Source: an uncultured Roseobacter sp. (GTDB taxonomy: Bacteria > Pseudomonadota > Alphaproteobacteria > Rhodobacterales > Rhodobacteraceae). Taken from it: 64,000 bases of DNA. The stretch covers positions 124,001-188,000 of the forward strand of contig NZ_CANLYL010000008.1 of the NCBI RefSeq assembly GCF_947495275.1, given 5' to 3'. Positions 1-8,662 of this stretch are shown piece by piece (the first letter of the stretch is position 1; each line of letters opens with the position of its first letter). The position numbers and the translations under genes are program-made. The notes beneath the pieces are model-generated. The model was not told the DNA's origin. It saw only the letters and a list, made by a program, of their open reading frames with translations, and searched no databases.

Positions 1-189
1 GGCGTGCTGATTTTCGCAGGTCTGACCGCCTATGACACTCAGAACATCAAGAACACTTATCTGGCACACGCTCACCACGGTGATCAGGAATGGTTGCAAA
101 AGTCGGGGATCATGGGCGCACTGAGCCTGTATCTGAACTTCATCAATATGTTCATGATGCTCTTGTCTCTCTTCGGAAATCGGGAATAA
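1..189 (+). CDS. Bax inhibitor-1/YccA family membrane protein, C-terminal end only
   Basis: The reading frame is open from the first base and stops at 187-189, so only about the last 62 residues are visible. They include the conserved 'AYDTQNIK' segment followed by a last hydrophobic stretch (LYLNFINMFMMLLSLFG), which is the typical ending of Bax inhibitor-1/YccA family proteins. Members are polytopic inner-membrane proteins linked to membrane protease control and ion leakage. The start and most transmembrane segments lie outside the window. A hairpin terminator follows directly, so this is the last gene of its transcript. Confidence 0.85.
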   Translation, partial: GVLIFAGLTAYDTQNIKNTYLAHAHHGDQEWLQKSGIMGALSLYLNFINMFMMLLSLFGNRE

Positions 190-213
190 CCTCCCCCGAA
201 TCCTCGTACCAGG

Positions 214-248
214 AACCCGCTCAAACTCCGATTTGAGCGGGTTTTTTC
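214..248 (+). terminator. Rho-independent terminator after the Bax inhibitor-1 gene
   Basis: A perfect 12-bp stem (AACCCGCTCAAA with TTTGAGCGGGTT) encloses a 6-nt loop and is followed by a run of T. It lies 25 bp after the stop codon at 189. The next gene (339-920) is on the opposite strand and converges on this point. Confidence 0.9.
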
Positions 249-338
249 TTGCTGCGTTCCTTGGAGTTCGTTCGGTCGCTTGTCAATCGCGCCGGATCGG
301 ATGAGATGTCCACCCGTCGCACACCGCATGAACGCTCG

Positions 339-920
339 TTACCGCAACCCGTCCTCGCCAGTCACCTGCCAGCTTTCCAACCCACCCATGCGACTATGGA
401 CACGGCCGCCGCATGACATCGCCAATGCGAATACGATTTCGTCAGCTTTCGGGCCATCAGGCAAGCCGACTTCGATTCCGTCGAAATGGCTCCGCACGTA
501 AGCGGCATTGATATGCCCCAGCGGGACATCCAACCGCGAACCGATACCACCGCGTTTCATACAGGATGGAACAATCGCATTCGACTGTCCCAACAGGCCG
601 CGCATCGCGTAGCCGCCAGGCACATGCCAAAGTGCTGCATGCTCAAGCTCCCCAGCTTCCCCGACAATCGCGCCTTTTCCATAGCCATCAATCGCCTCCC
701 TGCCTCCCAAGGCGGCGATCAAGCGTTCACTCATTTCTGATCCAAGCGGTTTCAGATCCTCCATGGCAGGTTGTAAGTCGGGCACAAAATGACCTGCGAA
801 CGGGTTGTGCACGCAAGCGATCATCGCGCCCAGACGCCGCTTGGATTCAGGCGCGGGCCCACCATCATGGTGCACCTCTTCCACGATCAGCTGCATTTTT
901 CGGATTCGGAATTCAGGCAT
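339..920 (-). CDS. Amino acid synthesis family protein (PF06684, formerly DUF1185)
   Basis: This 193-residue protein matches the small family annotated as 'amino acid synthesis', whose fold is reported to resemble the chorismate mutase-like fold; its reaction is not established. The start ATG at 918-920 overlaps the end of the UPF0280 gene by 8 bp, so it is the last gene of a five-gene translationally coupled operon. From that context I infer a role in processing an intermediate made by the upstream molybdenum hydroxylase and 6-hydroxynicotinate reductase-like protein, rather than in amino acid biosynthesis. The family call is good and the role is inference. Confidence 0.8.
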   Translation of the reverse strand: MPEFRIRKMQLIVEEVHHDGGPAPESKRRLGAMIACVHNPFAGHFVPDLQPAMEDLKPLGSEMSERLIAALGGREAIDGYGKGAIVGEAGELEHAALWHVPGGYAMRGLLGQSNAIVPSCMKRGGIGSRLDVPLGHINAAYVRSHFDGIEVGLPDGPKADEIVFALAMSCGGRVHSRMGGLESWQVTGEDGLR

Positions 921-1758
921 CGTTCAATATCTCCTGCGCATGGGTTTTAACCCCAGATTGGACGTTTCGCATCTGCCCCTGAAACAGCAAGGTCGCACCG
1001 TCGATCAGACCACGATCGCACAGCGCGCGCGCAATCTTCTGGCCACGATCCAGCGCCGTTTTCTTGTCTTCTTCAGGCTGAGGGGGCACATCCACGGTCA
1101 CCAGACGATCCCCCAGATCGCTATCTGGTGACAATTCGCAGGCGCGCTGCCGTATGATCGTCCTGTTACCTGGCAGATCAACCGCGTTTGCGATCAACGT
1201 CGCCGCAACATCTGCCTGGGCTGCAGAGCTGGCAACGACTGTCACCGCGTCCGCAATGCCAAGGGAATGGCTCCGACCTCGCCAACCGGATGTTGCAATT
1301 CCCCGGGCATCGTCCTGAGACCCCAGGCGAATTTTTCCAGCAGGCCCCATCAACGAGAATTCCTGCCCTTCGGAAAGATGGAACGCAATGTCACCGCCAT
1401 TGTTGACATAGGCTTTGGTCAAACTTCGATCTTCTACCATGGCTTTGAGCATCTCATCTGCAACAGCACCGGCAACCGCCGCCATAGGCGTCACGTAAAC
1501 CGCCCCAAACGGGGCCACCGCCCTCGCCATGCGCCAGGCAATCGGGTCGGCAAAACGCGTATGTCCGGTCAAGGGGCGTCGCAGATTTGGCAATTCCGAG
1601 ACAAGACCCGACAGGACCACTTCAAAGCGATGCGCAGCAGCCTCATAGGCAGCGCGCCAGTCCTTGCCCCAGGCTTCGATGATAAGATCAATGGGGCCGT
1701 GGTGCAAATGCAGGCGCCTGTCATCCGGCAACATGTGAACCTGGGGGCGGGCCGTCAT
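913..1758 (-). CDS. UPF0280 family protein (ApbE-like fold)
   Basis: This 281-residue protein belongs to UPF0280, a family related in fold to ApbE, the FAD:protein FMN transferase, but without proven activity. The start ATG at 1756-1758 overlaps the upstream gene stop by 4 bp and its own end overlaps the next gene, so it is embedded in the hydroxylase operon. Conserved glycine-rich parts such as 'GAVADEMLKAM' and 'YVNNGGDIAFHL' are visible; the latter resembles the 'NxGGD' motif of ApbE-like proteins. It could be a flavin-handling accessory factor for the operon's redox enzymes or an enzyme in its own right. Neither is shown by sequence alone. Confidence 0.85.
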   Translation of the reverse strand: MTARPQVHMLPDDRRLHLHHGPIDLIIEAWGKDWRAAYEAAAHRFEVVLSGLVSELPNLRRPLTGHTRFADPIAWRMARAVAPFGAVYVTPMAAVAGAVADEMLKAMVEDRSLTKAYVNNGGDIAFHLSEGQEFSLMGPAGKIRLGSQDDARGIATSGWRGRSHSLGIADAVTVVASSAAQADVAATLIANAVDLPGNRTIIRQRACELSPDSDLGDRLVTVDVPPQPEEDKKTALDRGQKIARALCDRGLIDGATLLFQGQMRNVQSGVKTHAQEILNDA

Positions 1759-3188
1759 TCCGCACCCCCCAAAATCCGGCTATCCGCGCCGTATTCGCCA
1801 CCCGCTTCGAGAACATCATCCAACGCGCGGATCACTGTCTCATGCCCGCCCAAGGCCACATATTCCGCGCGCGATGTTGTGAATTCCAAGGGCGCGACCA
1901 GCGCCGGGGTCGGCACATAGCCAAATGCACCATCCGGCAGTTGAGCGACATCAACCATCAGGGTGATGCCACCACCCGGCCAGACATAGGCCGGCACACC
2001 ACCCACGGTCACGCGGGTTTGTTCCCGTTGGACAGATTGGGTGAGATGAATGGGATTGCGCGTCACACCTGATCTGAGCGATCCCCCCGCGCCCCCCATG
2101 AACAGTACGGTACATGACGCGGGCTCACAGTTCTGCGCGATCAGATCGACCGATTGCTGCAACTCGGTTGGCATCGGCTGGGCTTTGGGTTCCAGATCGT
2201 CATCGAGGACAAAATAGGCGGAATGTTCGCCCGTGGTGGAGACCATCAACAGGCTCAGCCCGGGCCGAGCGCCTTTGGCTTCCCGCCACGAGCCAAGAAT
2301 GCTCAGGGGATCATCAATGTCGGTGCCTCCCCATCCCATCCCTGGTGCGGCCACACGGAAATACCGCCCCGGGGTTGATCGATGCCCAAGGATGCGAATA
2401 CCGGTATCGGCCCAGTCGATCACCTTGCCCGCCTGATGTTCGGACACAACCCCGGTGATGTGATCATCCACAACGACAACCTCGTCGACGAGCCCCTTCC
2501 ATTGCGAGGCAAACATGCCGATTGTTGCGGAACCGCAGCCCACACGCATGCGATCCTCTGGCGTGCCATCCACGATGGGAGGTGCCCCGGCCTGAACGAT
2601 CACTGTTGAGCCCCCGTCAATGGCCAGCTCCACCGCTTCCTTGTTGCAAAGTCGCAAAAGGGCATCACAGGTTTTGCGCCCTTCTGATTTCGACCCGCCG
2701 GTCAGATGATCCACACCCCCCAATGACAGCATTTGCGAACCGTACTCGGAGGTCATGACATGACCGATGATCTCGCCATCACTGCGCACCTGGGCGGTTT
2801 CGCGCCCCAAATGCCTGTCTGTGTCGATTTTCACTTTGACACCGCAGTAGGAAAAGATCGCCTCGGTCACGACCGTGACGCAATCAATACCTTCGATCTC
2901 GCGACTGACGATAAACGGGGCCGGTTTGTAGTCGGGGTAGGTCGTACCGGCCCCAATTGCCGATACCACGACATCCGCGCCAGAGGCTGTGCGACCGTCC
3001 CAATCCGCCGCCAGAAAGGGTTTGATCTCGTCCCCCTTCGCTACGCGCCGATCCAGAATAGTCAGCGGATCACACCGAATGATCTTGCCACCCTCATTGG
3101 CGTAGCGGTCGCAGGCACCGGCCCGACCGTCGGCGATGTAACACATCACCGGGCAGGCATCGCAACGGATCTTTTCAGGGCGCGTCAC
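1755..3188 (-). CDS. 6-hydroxynicotinate reductase-like iron-sulfur protein
   Basis: This 477-residue protein resembles 6-hydroxynicotinate reductase, the ferredoxin-dependent enzyme of anaerobic nicotinate fermentation that reduces the pyridone ring to 1,4,5,6-tetrahydro-6-oxonicotinate. The N terminus carries Cys9, Cys12, Cys16 and Cys26 (CX2CX3CX9C), a likely iron-sulfur site; the remainder is glycine-rich without an obvious signal peptide, so it is probably cytoplasmic. It overlaps the preceding hydroxylase gene by 4 bp and the following UPF0280 gene by 4 bp. The placement next to a molybdenum hydroxylase fits hydroxylation followed by ring reduction. The substrate here is unknown and nicotinate itself is not demonstrated. 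Confidence 0.75.
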   Translation of the reverse strand: MTRPEKIRCDACPVMCYIADGRAGACDRYANEGGKIIRCDPLTILDRRVAKGDEIKPFLAADWDGRTASGADVVVSAIGAGTTYPDYKPAPFIVSREIEGIDCVTVVTEAIFSYCGVKVKIDTDRHLGRETAQVRSDGEIIGHVMTSEYGSQMLSLGGVDHLTGGSKSEGRKTCDALLRLCNKEAVELAIDGGSTVIVQAGAPPIVDGTPEDRMRVGCGSATIGMFASQWKGLVDEVVVVDDHITGVVSEHQAGKVIDWADTGIRILGHRSTPGRYFRVAAPGMGWGGTDIDDPLSILGSWREAKGARPGLSLLMVSTTGEHSAYFVLDDDLEPKAQPMPTELQQSVDLIAQNCEPASCTVLFMGGAGGSLRSGVTRNPIHLTQSVQREQTRVTVGGVPAYVWPGGGITLMVDVAQLPDGAFGYVPTPALVAPLEFTTSRAEYVALGGHETVIRALDDVLEAGGEYGADSRILGGAE

Positions 3189-5920
3189 GTGTTTTGCCCC
3201 AGGGCGGCCAAAACCCGATGCGGCAAGGCGGGAACCTTGGTTATTCTGGCCCCGGATGCATGGCGAATGGCGTTCAGAATTGCCGGTGCCGTCGGGATCA
3301 GCACATGCTCGCCCAACCCCTTTGCCCCCATGGGCCCCTCAGGGTCCGGTTTCTCAACCAGTATCGACACCACCTCAGGCATATCCCCAATGGTCGGGAT
3401 CAGATAGTCATGCAGGTTGTCGGTATGTCCCGGTATGAACTCCTCCATCAACGCGAGGCCCAGCCCCTGCGCAATGCCCCCTTCGATTTGACCTTCGGCC
3501 AGAAGAGGATTGATCGCCCGCCCCAAATCATGCGCAGCCGTTACGCGGAGGACCCGGGTGGTGCCCAATTGGATATCGACCTCCACCTCGGCGATCTGGG
3601 CACCATAACCATAGACGGCATAGGGCGTTCCCTGGCCATCTTCATCCAGCGGCGTTGTTGGAGGGTCATAGGTCTCTTCAGCCTTCAACACATATCCGAA
3701 GGCATCGACCTGCATCGTCGAGAGATCAATCGCCTGGGTCGACGCCCCTTCGTGGACGATGATCACACCCTCTGATCGGGTGATTTCGGAGGCATCTGAA
3801 AAATTTGTCTGACGCAGGATGCGGGACCGCAACGCCCTGCCCGCGGCCTCAGCGGCCTTACCCGTGATATAGGTTTGGCGCGAGGCCGAGGTCTTGCCAC
3901 AATCGGGGGTCAGGGCTGTGTCGGGCCCGAGGAGTTCAATATCCGCCAGAGGCACTCCCAGAGCGTCGGCCGCAATCTGCGCGATAACCGTGTTGGCGCC
4001 CTGGCCGACATCTGTTGCTCCCTGATGCAATCGAATACGCCCTTGCGGCGTGATGCCGATGCGGATCGTCGAGGGGTTTGGCAACGCGGTGTTGCCACAG
4101 CCATACCAGCACGAGGCGATCCCGACACCGCGGCGTTTCTCCTTCGCCGTTTTGTTGAATCTCTGGGCGGAAGCCAACGCCCGATCCCAGTGTGGTTGGA
4201 GTTGGTGCAGGCAATCAGCGATCCCAACCGCAGAAAGCACCTGTCCGCAGGGGGTCTGGTCCCCGTCCGTGAATGCGTTCAATTGACGAAACGCGAGGCG
4301 ATCCATACCGCATTTCTCTGCCAGCTCATCATAGAGCATTTCCTGACAGATTGCCGCCTGTGGGACACCGAAGCCTCTGAAAGCCCCTGCTGTCGGGCCG
4401 TGGGTATGAATTGCCCGGCTGGTCGCCCGATAGTTTGGCGTTTTGTAGGGCCCGCAGGCATGCACCGGGACCCGTGTCGCCACGGTCGGGCCCCAACTGG
4501 CGTAAGCCCCGGTGTTGAAATCGCCGTGGAAAGTCATCCCAGTGATCCGGCCTTGCCCGTCAGCGCCGATCGTCGCTGTCATGGTGCCCGGGTGGCGTTT
4601 GGTCGTCGCCTGCATGGATTCGTTGCGGGTAAAAACCATGCGGCACGGCTTCCCGGTCTTGAGCACCGCCAAACCGATAAGAGGTTGCACCGAGAGATCA
4701 AGCTTGGCACCAAATCCCCCGCCCGCGGCAGCGGGAATGATCCGCAACTTCTCTGGCGGCAGCCCCAGTACTTTGGCAGTGTCATTGCGGTCCATGAAGG
4801 GTGCCTGTGTGCAGGCCTGAACCACAAGTGTGTCCTCCTCCAGCCAACCGACGCCAGCCTCCGTTTCGATATAGGCGTGTTCGACATAGGAGGTCCTGAA
4901 AGTGCCGGATACGGCATGGGCTGCATGCTCAAGCGCGCTCTCTGGTTGGCCCGACACGACATTCCCGCGGATGAGCGTATTGCCCGGCCGCTTTGCATGC
5001 ACCTGCGGCGCGCTGGCCGCAGCGCCATCGCGCTCGGTCAGCACGTGGGGTTGCGGTGTCCAGCTGACAGGAAAACCCGTCAAATCGAGCGCTTCGACGA
5101 TGCTGGCTTCACCCACGACGAGAGCAACCGGTTCACCGAGAAAACGCGCTTCATGTTCCGCCAGAGCGGGTTGATCCGCCAGCGGTGGAATAACCCCGAA
5201 GGCGTTTTCACCTTCAATATCCCGCGCTGTCAGCACAGCCTCCACGCCGGGCCGGGTCGCCTGCCAACTTTCAATGTCGCCAAAACTGAATCCCGCACGA
5301 AAATGCGGCGACCGTATCGCCCTGACAAGCAACGCGCCTTCCGGCACATAGTCAGCACCAAAAACCTCTGATCCATCCACTTTTGCCCGGCCGTCAAGCC
5401 GGGTTACGCGTGCCCCAACTGCCTGCCCAATGCCCGGCATTGTCCCGGGCGGACTCTCCAGATTGACCGCCATCACGGCAGAGACGATTTTGCGGTATCC
5501 GGTGCAGCGGCACAAAACACCGCCCAGCGCCGTTTCGACTTCCGCTTCGGTGGGCCGGGGCACGTTTCTTAGCAGATCCATTGCGGCCATCATGATCCCG
5601 GGTGTGCAAATACCGCATTGTGCAGCTCCGTGCGCCAGAAACGCGTCTTGCAATCGCCCACGCAACCCTGGCTCGGACCTTTCCAGCGTCTCTATGTCCT
5701 TGCCGCCAGCCTGAATGGCCGGGATCAGGCAGGCGCAGTTTTGGGCACCATCGATCAACACCGTGCAAGCACCGCAATCACCAGCATCACAACCGGATTT
5801 GACACTTTTCAAACCTGCATGATCTCGCAATGCATCGGACAGTCGCATGCCCGGTGCCACAAATATCGCCTGGGGTTCACCGTTGATCGTCAGCTCAATG
5901 TGTTGTTCATGCGCGGTCAT
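3185..5920 (-). CDS. Fused [2Fe-2S] and molybdopterin subunit of a xanthine dehydrogenase-family hydroxylase
   Basis: This 911-residue protein fuses the small iron-sulfur subunit (residues 1 to about 165) to the large molybdenum subunit (about 170-911). Cys44, Cys49, Cys52 and Cys64 form the plant-type cluster; a second 'CGIC...CRC' set near residues 100-140 forms the other. The Mo part has a 'GGGFGAK' segment and the C-terminal 'GAKGLGEH' with the catalytic glutamate. Such enzymes insert a water-derived oxygen into a C-H bond next to a ring nitrogen. The FAD subunit is a separate gene directly upstream with 4-bp overlap. The fused FeS-Mo layout resembles aldehyde oxidoreductase Mop, but the separate FAD gene and operon point to an N-heterocycle. 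Confidence 0.9.
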   Translation of the reverse strand: MTAHEQHIELTINGEPQAIFVAPGMRLSDALRDHAGLKSVKSGCDAGDCGACTVLIDGAQNCACLIPAIQAGGKDIETLERSEPGLRGRLQDAFLAHGAAQCGICTPGIMMAAMDLLRNVPRPTEAEVETALGGVLCRCTGYRKIVSAVMAVNLESPPGTMPGIGQAVGARVTRLDGRAKVDGSEVFGADYVPEGALLVRAIRSPHFRAGFSFGDIESWQATRPGVEAVLTARDIEGENAFGVIPPLADQPALAEHEARFLGEPVALVVGEASIVEALDLTGFPVSWTPQPHVLTERDGAAASAPQVHAKRPGNTLIRGNVVSGQPESALEHAAHAVSGTFRTSYVEHAYIETEAGVGWLEEDTLVVQACTQAPFMDRNDTAKVLGLPPEKLRIIPAAAGGGFGAKLDLSVQPLIGLAVLKTGKPCRMVFTRNESMQATTKRHPGTMTATIGADGQGRITGMTFHGDFNTGAYASWGPTVATRVPVHACGPYKTPNYRATSRAIHTHGPTAGAFRGFGVPQAAICQEMLYDELAEKCGMDRLAFRQLNAFTDGDQTPCGQVLSAVGIADCLHQLQPHWDRALASAQRFNKTAKEKRRGVGIASCWYGCGNTALPNPSTIRIGITPQGRIRLHQGATDVGQGANTVIAQIAADALGVPLADIELLGPDTALTPDCGKTSASRQTYITGKAAEAAGRALRSRILRQTNFSDASEITRSEGVIIVHEGASTQAIDLSTMQVDAFGYVLKAEETYDPPTTPLDEDGQGTPYAVYGYGAQIAEVEVDIQLGTTRVLRVTAAHDLGRAINPLLAEGQIEGGIAQGLGLALMEEFIPGHTDNLHDYLIPTIGDMPEVVSILVEKPDPEGPMGAKGLGEHVLIPTAPAILNAIRHASGARITKVPALPHRVLAALGQNT

Positions 5921-6771
5921 GCGACCAATCCCGATGATGCCCTCAGGCCGCCGACCATGCGCTGCAACAATACCGTCGCGGCATCGATCCGGTACGCGGC
6001 GGTGGCGCGGATGTCGTCAATGGGATGCAATGTCTCTGCAACCAACGCAGGGGGGATAGATGCGTCCGAAACTCTGCGTCCTGTCAGATGCGCTTCCAAG
6101 GCAGGCAGTCGGGTCGCGACCGGTCCGCAAGACCCGACCGAGATCGCGGCACTCAAGATCAGACCATCCGCCACCTGAATACGTGTCGCGGCCATCACGA
6201 TGGAGATCACAAGATATTTCCGTGCCCCGAGCTTCACAAAGCTGCCGGCACCCTGAAGCGCCGATTTCGGGATGAAGATATGTGTTACCAGCTCGTCATG
6301 GTGGCGCTCAGTCTGGCGCGGGCCGGTGATGAACTGCGCCAAAGGTATCTGGCGCCTGCCTCTGATCGAGCAAAGCCCGACCTCTGCATCGAGAGTCAGG
6401 AGCGGTGGCACGCCGTCTGCCGCCGGAGAGGCGTTACACAGATTGCCCGCAATCGTGCCCCGGTTCTGAATTTGCAGCGCCCCGACTTCGCGTGCGGCCA
6501 GTTGCAGCCCAAAGAGCGACGGAGGAAGATCGGCCGTGGCAATATCGCGCCATGTCGTCGTCGCGCCTATCTGAGTGCCTTCGTCATCCTGGCGAATTCC
6601 GCGCAACGCCGGAATAGCGGTAATATCCAGCACCGGGCCCTGCAGGGATTTCCGGTCAGTCGCCGGGAAAAGGTCCGTGCATCCGGCGGCGATCGTCAAA
6701 TCTTCATCAGCCAGCGCCTGAATTGCCTGCTGCAAATCAGGCGGTCTTAGGTATTTCGCCGGGTGCGACAT
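5917..6771 (-). CDS. FAD-binding subunit of a xanthine dehydrogenase-family hydroxylase
   Basis: This 284-residue protein is the medium, FAD-carrying subunit of a molybdenum hydroxylase. It has an N-terminal PCMH-type FAD domain with 'AAGCTDLFP' and the 'NRGTIAGNLCNASPAAD' segment that contacts FAD, followed by a CO dehydrogenase flavoprotein C-terminal domain. It would pass electrons from the [2Fe-2S] clusters of the next gene product to an acceptor. It is the first gene of the five-gene operon and starts 69 bp from the divergent marR gene. A near-palindromic operator candidate lies 17-30 bp upstream of the start. Confidence 0.92.
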   Translation of the reverse strand: MSHPAKYLRPPDLQQAIQALADEDLTIAAGCTDLFPATDRKSLQGPVLDITAIPALRGIRQDDEGTQIGATTTWRDIATADLPPSLFGLQLAAREVGALQIQNRGTIAGNLCNASPAADGVPPLLTLDAEVGLCSIRGRRQIPLAQFITGPRQTERHHDELVTHIFIPKSALQGAGSFVKLGARKYLVISIVMAATRIQVADGLILSAAISVGSCGPVATRLPALEAHLTGRRVSDASIPPALVAETLHPIDDIRATAAYRIDAATVLLQRMVGGLRASSGLVA

Positions 6772-6787
6772 GATTCACCGAGATTGC

Positions 6788-6801
6788 TCGTATACAAACA
6801 G
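6788..6801. promoter_or_regulatory. Operator candidate between the hydroxylase operon and marR
   Basis: The sequence TCGTATACAAACAG matches 10 of 14 positions of TTGCATACAAGCAA, which lies upstream of the hydantoinase genes, and resembles the perfect palindrome upstream of the ABC transporter. It sits in the 68-bp divergent gap where it could repress both directions. The binding protein is probably the neighbouring MarR regulator, although GntR regulators use similar TTGTATACAA-type sites. Confidence 0.55.
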
Positions 6802-6839
6802 ATGTTGCGGCAGGGCGCGCAAGCTGTCAATAAAATCAC

Positions 6840-7271
6840 ATGAGTTCAAAACGATCAGACGTAGATGCGTACCAGTTATCCGAGCAAGCCGGGTTCAACC
6901 TCAGGCGCGCGAACCAGAGACATGTGGCTATTTTCTCGAAATTGGTGAAGGGCCTGACGCCCACTCAGTTTGCGGCCCTGGCGCGGTTGAACGAACATGG
7001 TGCCATTTCGCAGAACAGGCTGGGACGGTTGACCGCAATGGACAGCGCCACCATCAAAGGTGTGGTCGAGCGGCTTAAGGCCAAGGGTCTGGTTCTATCT
7101 CGTTCGGACTTGAAAGATCGCCGTATGCGGCTCGTCGAGCTCTCGGATAAAGGTCGGTCTGTTTTTGAAACGGAACTGGTGGCGGCCCTTCATGCCCGTA
7201 CCGAAACCCTCGCACCACTGACCGAAGAAGAGGCGAAAACCTTCGAGGCCTTGCTGAGCAAGCTGGTTTAG
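6840..7271 (+). CDS. MarR family transcriptional regulator
   Basis: This 143-residue protein is a typical MarR winged-helix regulator: the recognition region 'QNRLGRLTAMDSATIKGVVERLKAKGLV' (about residues 60-87) is followed by the wing 'RSDLKDRRMRLVELSDKG'. MarR proteins bind palindromes as dimers and release DNA when a small, often aromatic, ligand binds. It diverges from the hydroxylase operon with a shared operator candidate at 6788-6801, and converges on the ABC transporter operon with a 3-bp gap. It is the best candidate regulator of the three blocks that carry the shared motif. Confidence 0.9.
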   Translation: MSSKRSDVDAYQLSEQAGFNLRRANQRHVAIFSKLVKGLTPTQFAALARLNEHGAISQNRLGRLTAMDSATIKGVVERLKAKGLVLSRSDLKDRRMRLVELSDKGRSVFETELVAALHARTETLAPLTEEEAKTFEALLSKLV

Positions 7272-7274
7272 TTT

Positions 7275-7970
7275 TCAGACACCCACGTATTTCTTCAAAA
7301 GCGGTGAGGCGGCGGTCAGGTCACTTGTATCAACCACCTCCCTGCTATGGCCATTTTCGATGAAGGCTACCCGGTCCGACAGCGTCAGGACCGCCTCAAT
7401 ACGCTGCTCCACAAGGACAATCGCGACACCTTGTGCGCGCATGGCCTCGACCGTTTCGCGGATGAGCTGGATCATGGACGGTTGCAACCCTTCGGTAGGT
7501 TCATCCAACAGCAGCACCGAAGGCTCAAGACAAAGAGCACGGGCGGTGGCCAGCATCTGCTGTTCGCCACCCGACAGGGTTTCCGCGCGCTGGTCGAGAC
7601 GCTCGCTTAAACGAGGAAACATCTCCAGCACGCGCGCCCTAGTGGCCCTTCCGTTGCCGCGTGCCATCAATCCGATTTCGATGTTTTCCGAAACGGTCAG
7701 TTCCGAAAAGAGCCGCCGCCCCTGCGGCACATAGCCAATGCCGCGCTTTGGCACCTCATGGGCGGGCAGCGCAGTGATGTCGGCCCCGTTCAGGGTGACC
7801 GTGCCGCCAGACAGCGGCAACAACCCCATGATCGCCTTCAGCGTTGTGGTTTTTCCGGCACCGTTACGGCCCAACAGACATAAAACCTCTCCCGCACGGG
7901 CTTCCAGATCGAAATCGTAGAGCACCTGAACCGGTCCGTATCCCGCGCCGACGCCCGCCAGTTTCAACAT
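7275..7970 (-). CDS. Branched-chain amino acid-type ABC transporter ATPase (LivF family)
   Basis: This 231-residue ATPase has Walker A 'GRNGAGKTT', the signature 'LSGGEQQ' and Walker B 'LLLDEP', and is of the LivF type. It starts with an ATG at 7968-7970 behind GGGAG and overlaps the LivG-type gene by 7 bp. It is the last gene of a five-gene uptake operon in the order binding protein, LivH, LivM, LivG, LivF. Liv-type systems carry amino acids, amides, urea and aromatic acids; here the context suggests the substrate of the neighbouring heterocycle-degradation genes. Confidence 0.92.
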   Translation of the reverse strand: MLKLAGVGAGYGPVQVLYDFDLEARAGEVLCLLGRNGAGKTTTLKAIMGLLPLSGGTVTLNGADITALPAHEVPKRGIGYVPQGRRLFSELTVSENIEIGLMARGNGRATRARVLEMFPRLSERLDQRAETLSGGEQQMLATARALCLEPSVLLLDEPTEGLQPSMIQLIRETVEAMRAQGVAIVLVEQRIEAVLTLSDRVAFIENGHSREVVDTSDLTAASPLLKKYVGV

Positions 7971-8662
7971 GTCTCCCGCCCTAGATAAGCGTCCTGCACA
8001 TGCCGGTTGGCGCTGATCTCATCCGGGGTGCCCGTGGCCAGAACCGCGCCGCGCTGCAAAACCGTAATCTCATCGGCCAGAGACATCACCACATCCATGT
8101 TGTGCTCGATCAGCAGGATTGTGGTGTCGCCTGCAAGACTGCGGATAAGCGTGTTGAAACCGGCAATCTCGCTTTCCGAGAGCCCCTGTGTCGGCTCATC
8201 AAGGATCAGCAATCGCGGGGCCTGCGCGACACCCATGGCAATTTCCAGCAACCGCTGATGCCCGTAGGACAGATCGCCCGCGACCTGGTCAATGCGGTCA
8301 GCCAGAGCCACCCGGGCGAGGGCTTTTGTTGCGGCGGCACGGTCCCGTGTGCCTTGTGCCAGAGCAATGTTTTCAAAAAGGCTGAGGCGTGCATAGATCG
8401 CGGTGATCTGGAACGTATAAGCCATTCCGAGCCGCATGCGTTTATGCGCAGGCCAGCCGCTGATATCGCGCCCGTTGAACCAGACTTCGCCAGCGCTGGC
8501 GGGAATGCGGCCCGAGACCATGCCGACAAAAGTGCTTTTACCCGCACCATTGGGGCCAATCAGCGCGTGAATGCCGCCCTTTTGTAATGTGAAATCCACC
8601 GCATCCACCGCCGTCAGACCGCCGAAATGGCGTGTCAGGTTTTTGGTTTCCAGCACAGTCAT
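7964..8662 (-). CDS. Branched-chain amino acid-type ABC transporter ATPase (LivG family)
   Basis: This ATPase (about 232 residues) has Walker A 'GPNGAGKST', a LivG-type signature 'LSYGHQR' and Walker B 'LLILDEP'. I place the start at the ATG at 8660-8662, which overlaps the TGA of the upstream permease in an ATGA arrangement; an in-frame GTG three codons earlier is possible. It pairs with the LivF-type ATPase that follows and energises uptake through the two permeases upstream. Confidence 0.9.
   Translation of the reverse strand: MTVLETKNLTRHFGGLTAVDAVDFTLQKGGIHALIGPNGAGKSTFVGMVSGRIPASAGEVWFNGRDISGWPAHKRMRLGMAYTFQITAIYARLSLFENIALAQGTRDRAAATKALARVALADRIDQVAGDLSYGHQRLLEIAMGVAQAPRLLILDEPTQGLSESEIAGFNTLIRSLAGDTTILLIEHNMDVVMSLADEITVLQRGAVLATGTPDEISANRHVQDAYLGRETC

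Noticed and set aside
3875-5371. A 498-residue plus-strand open frame opposite the molybdenum hydroxylase gene
   Set aside because: It is rich in Arg, Pro and His without domains, lies fully antisense to a gene with strong motifs, and has no ribosome site.
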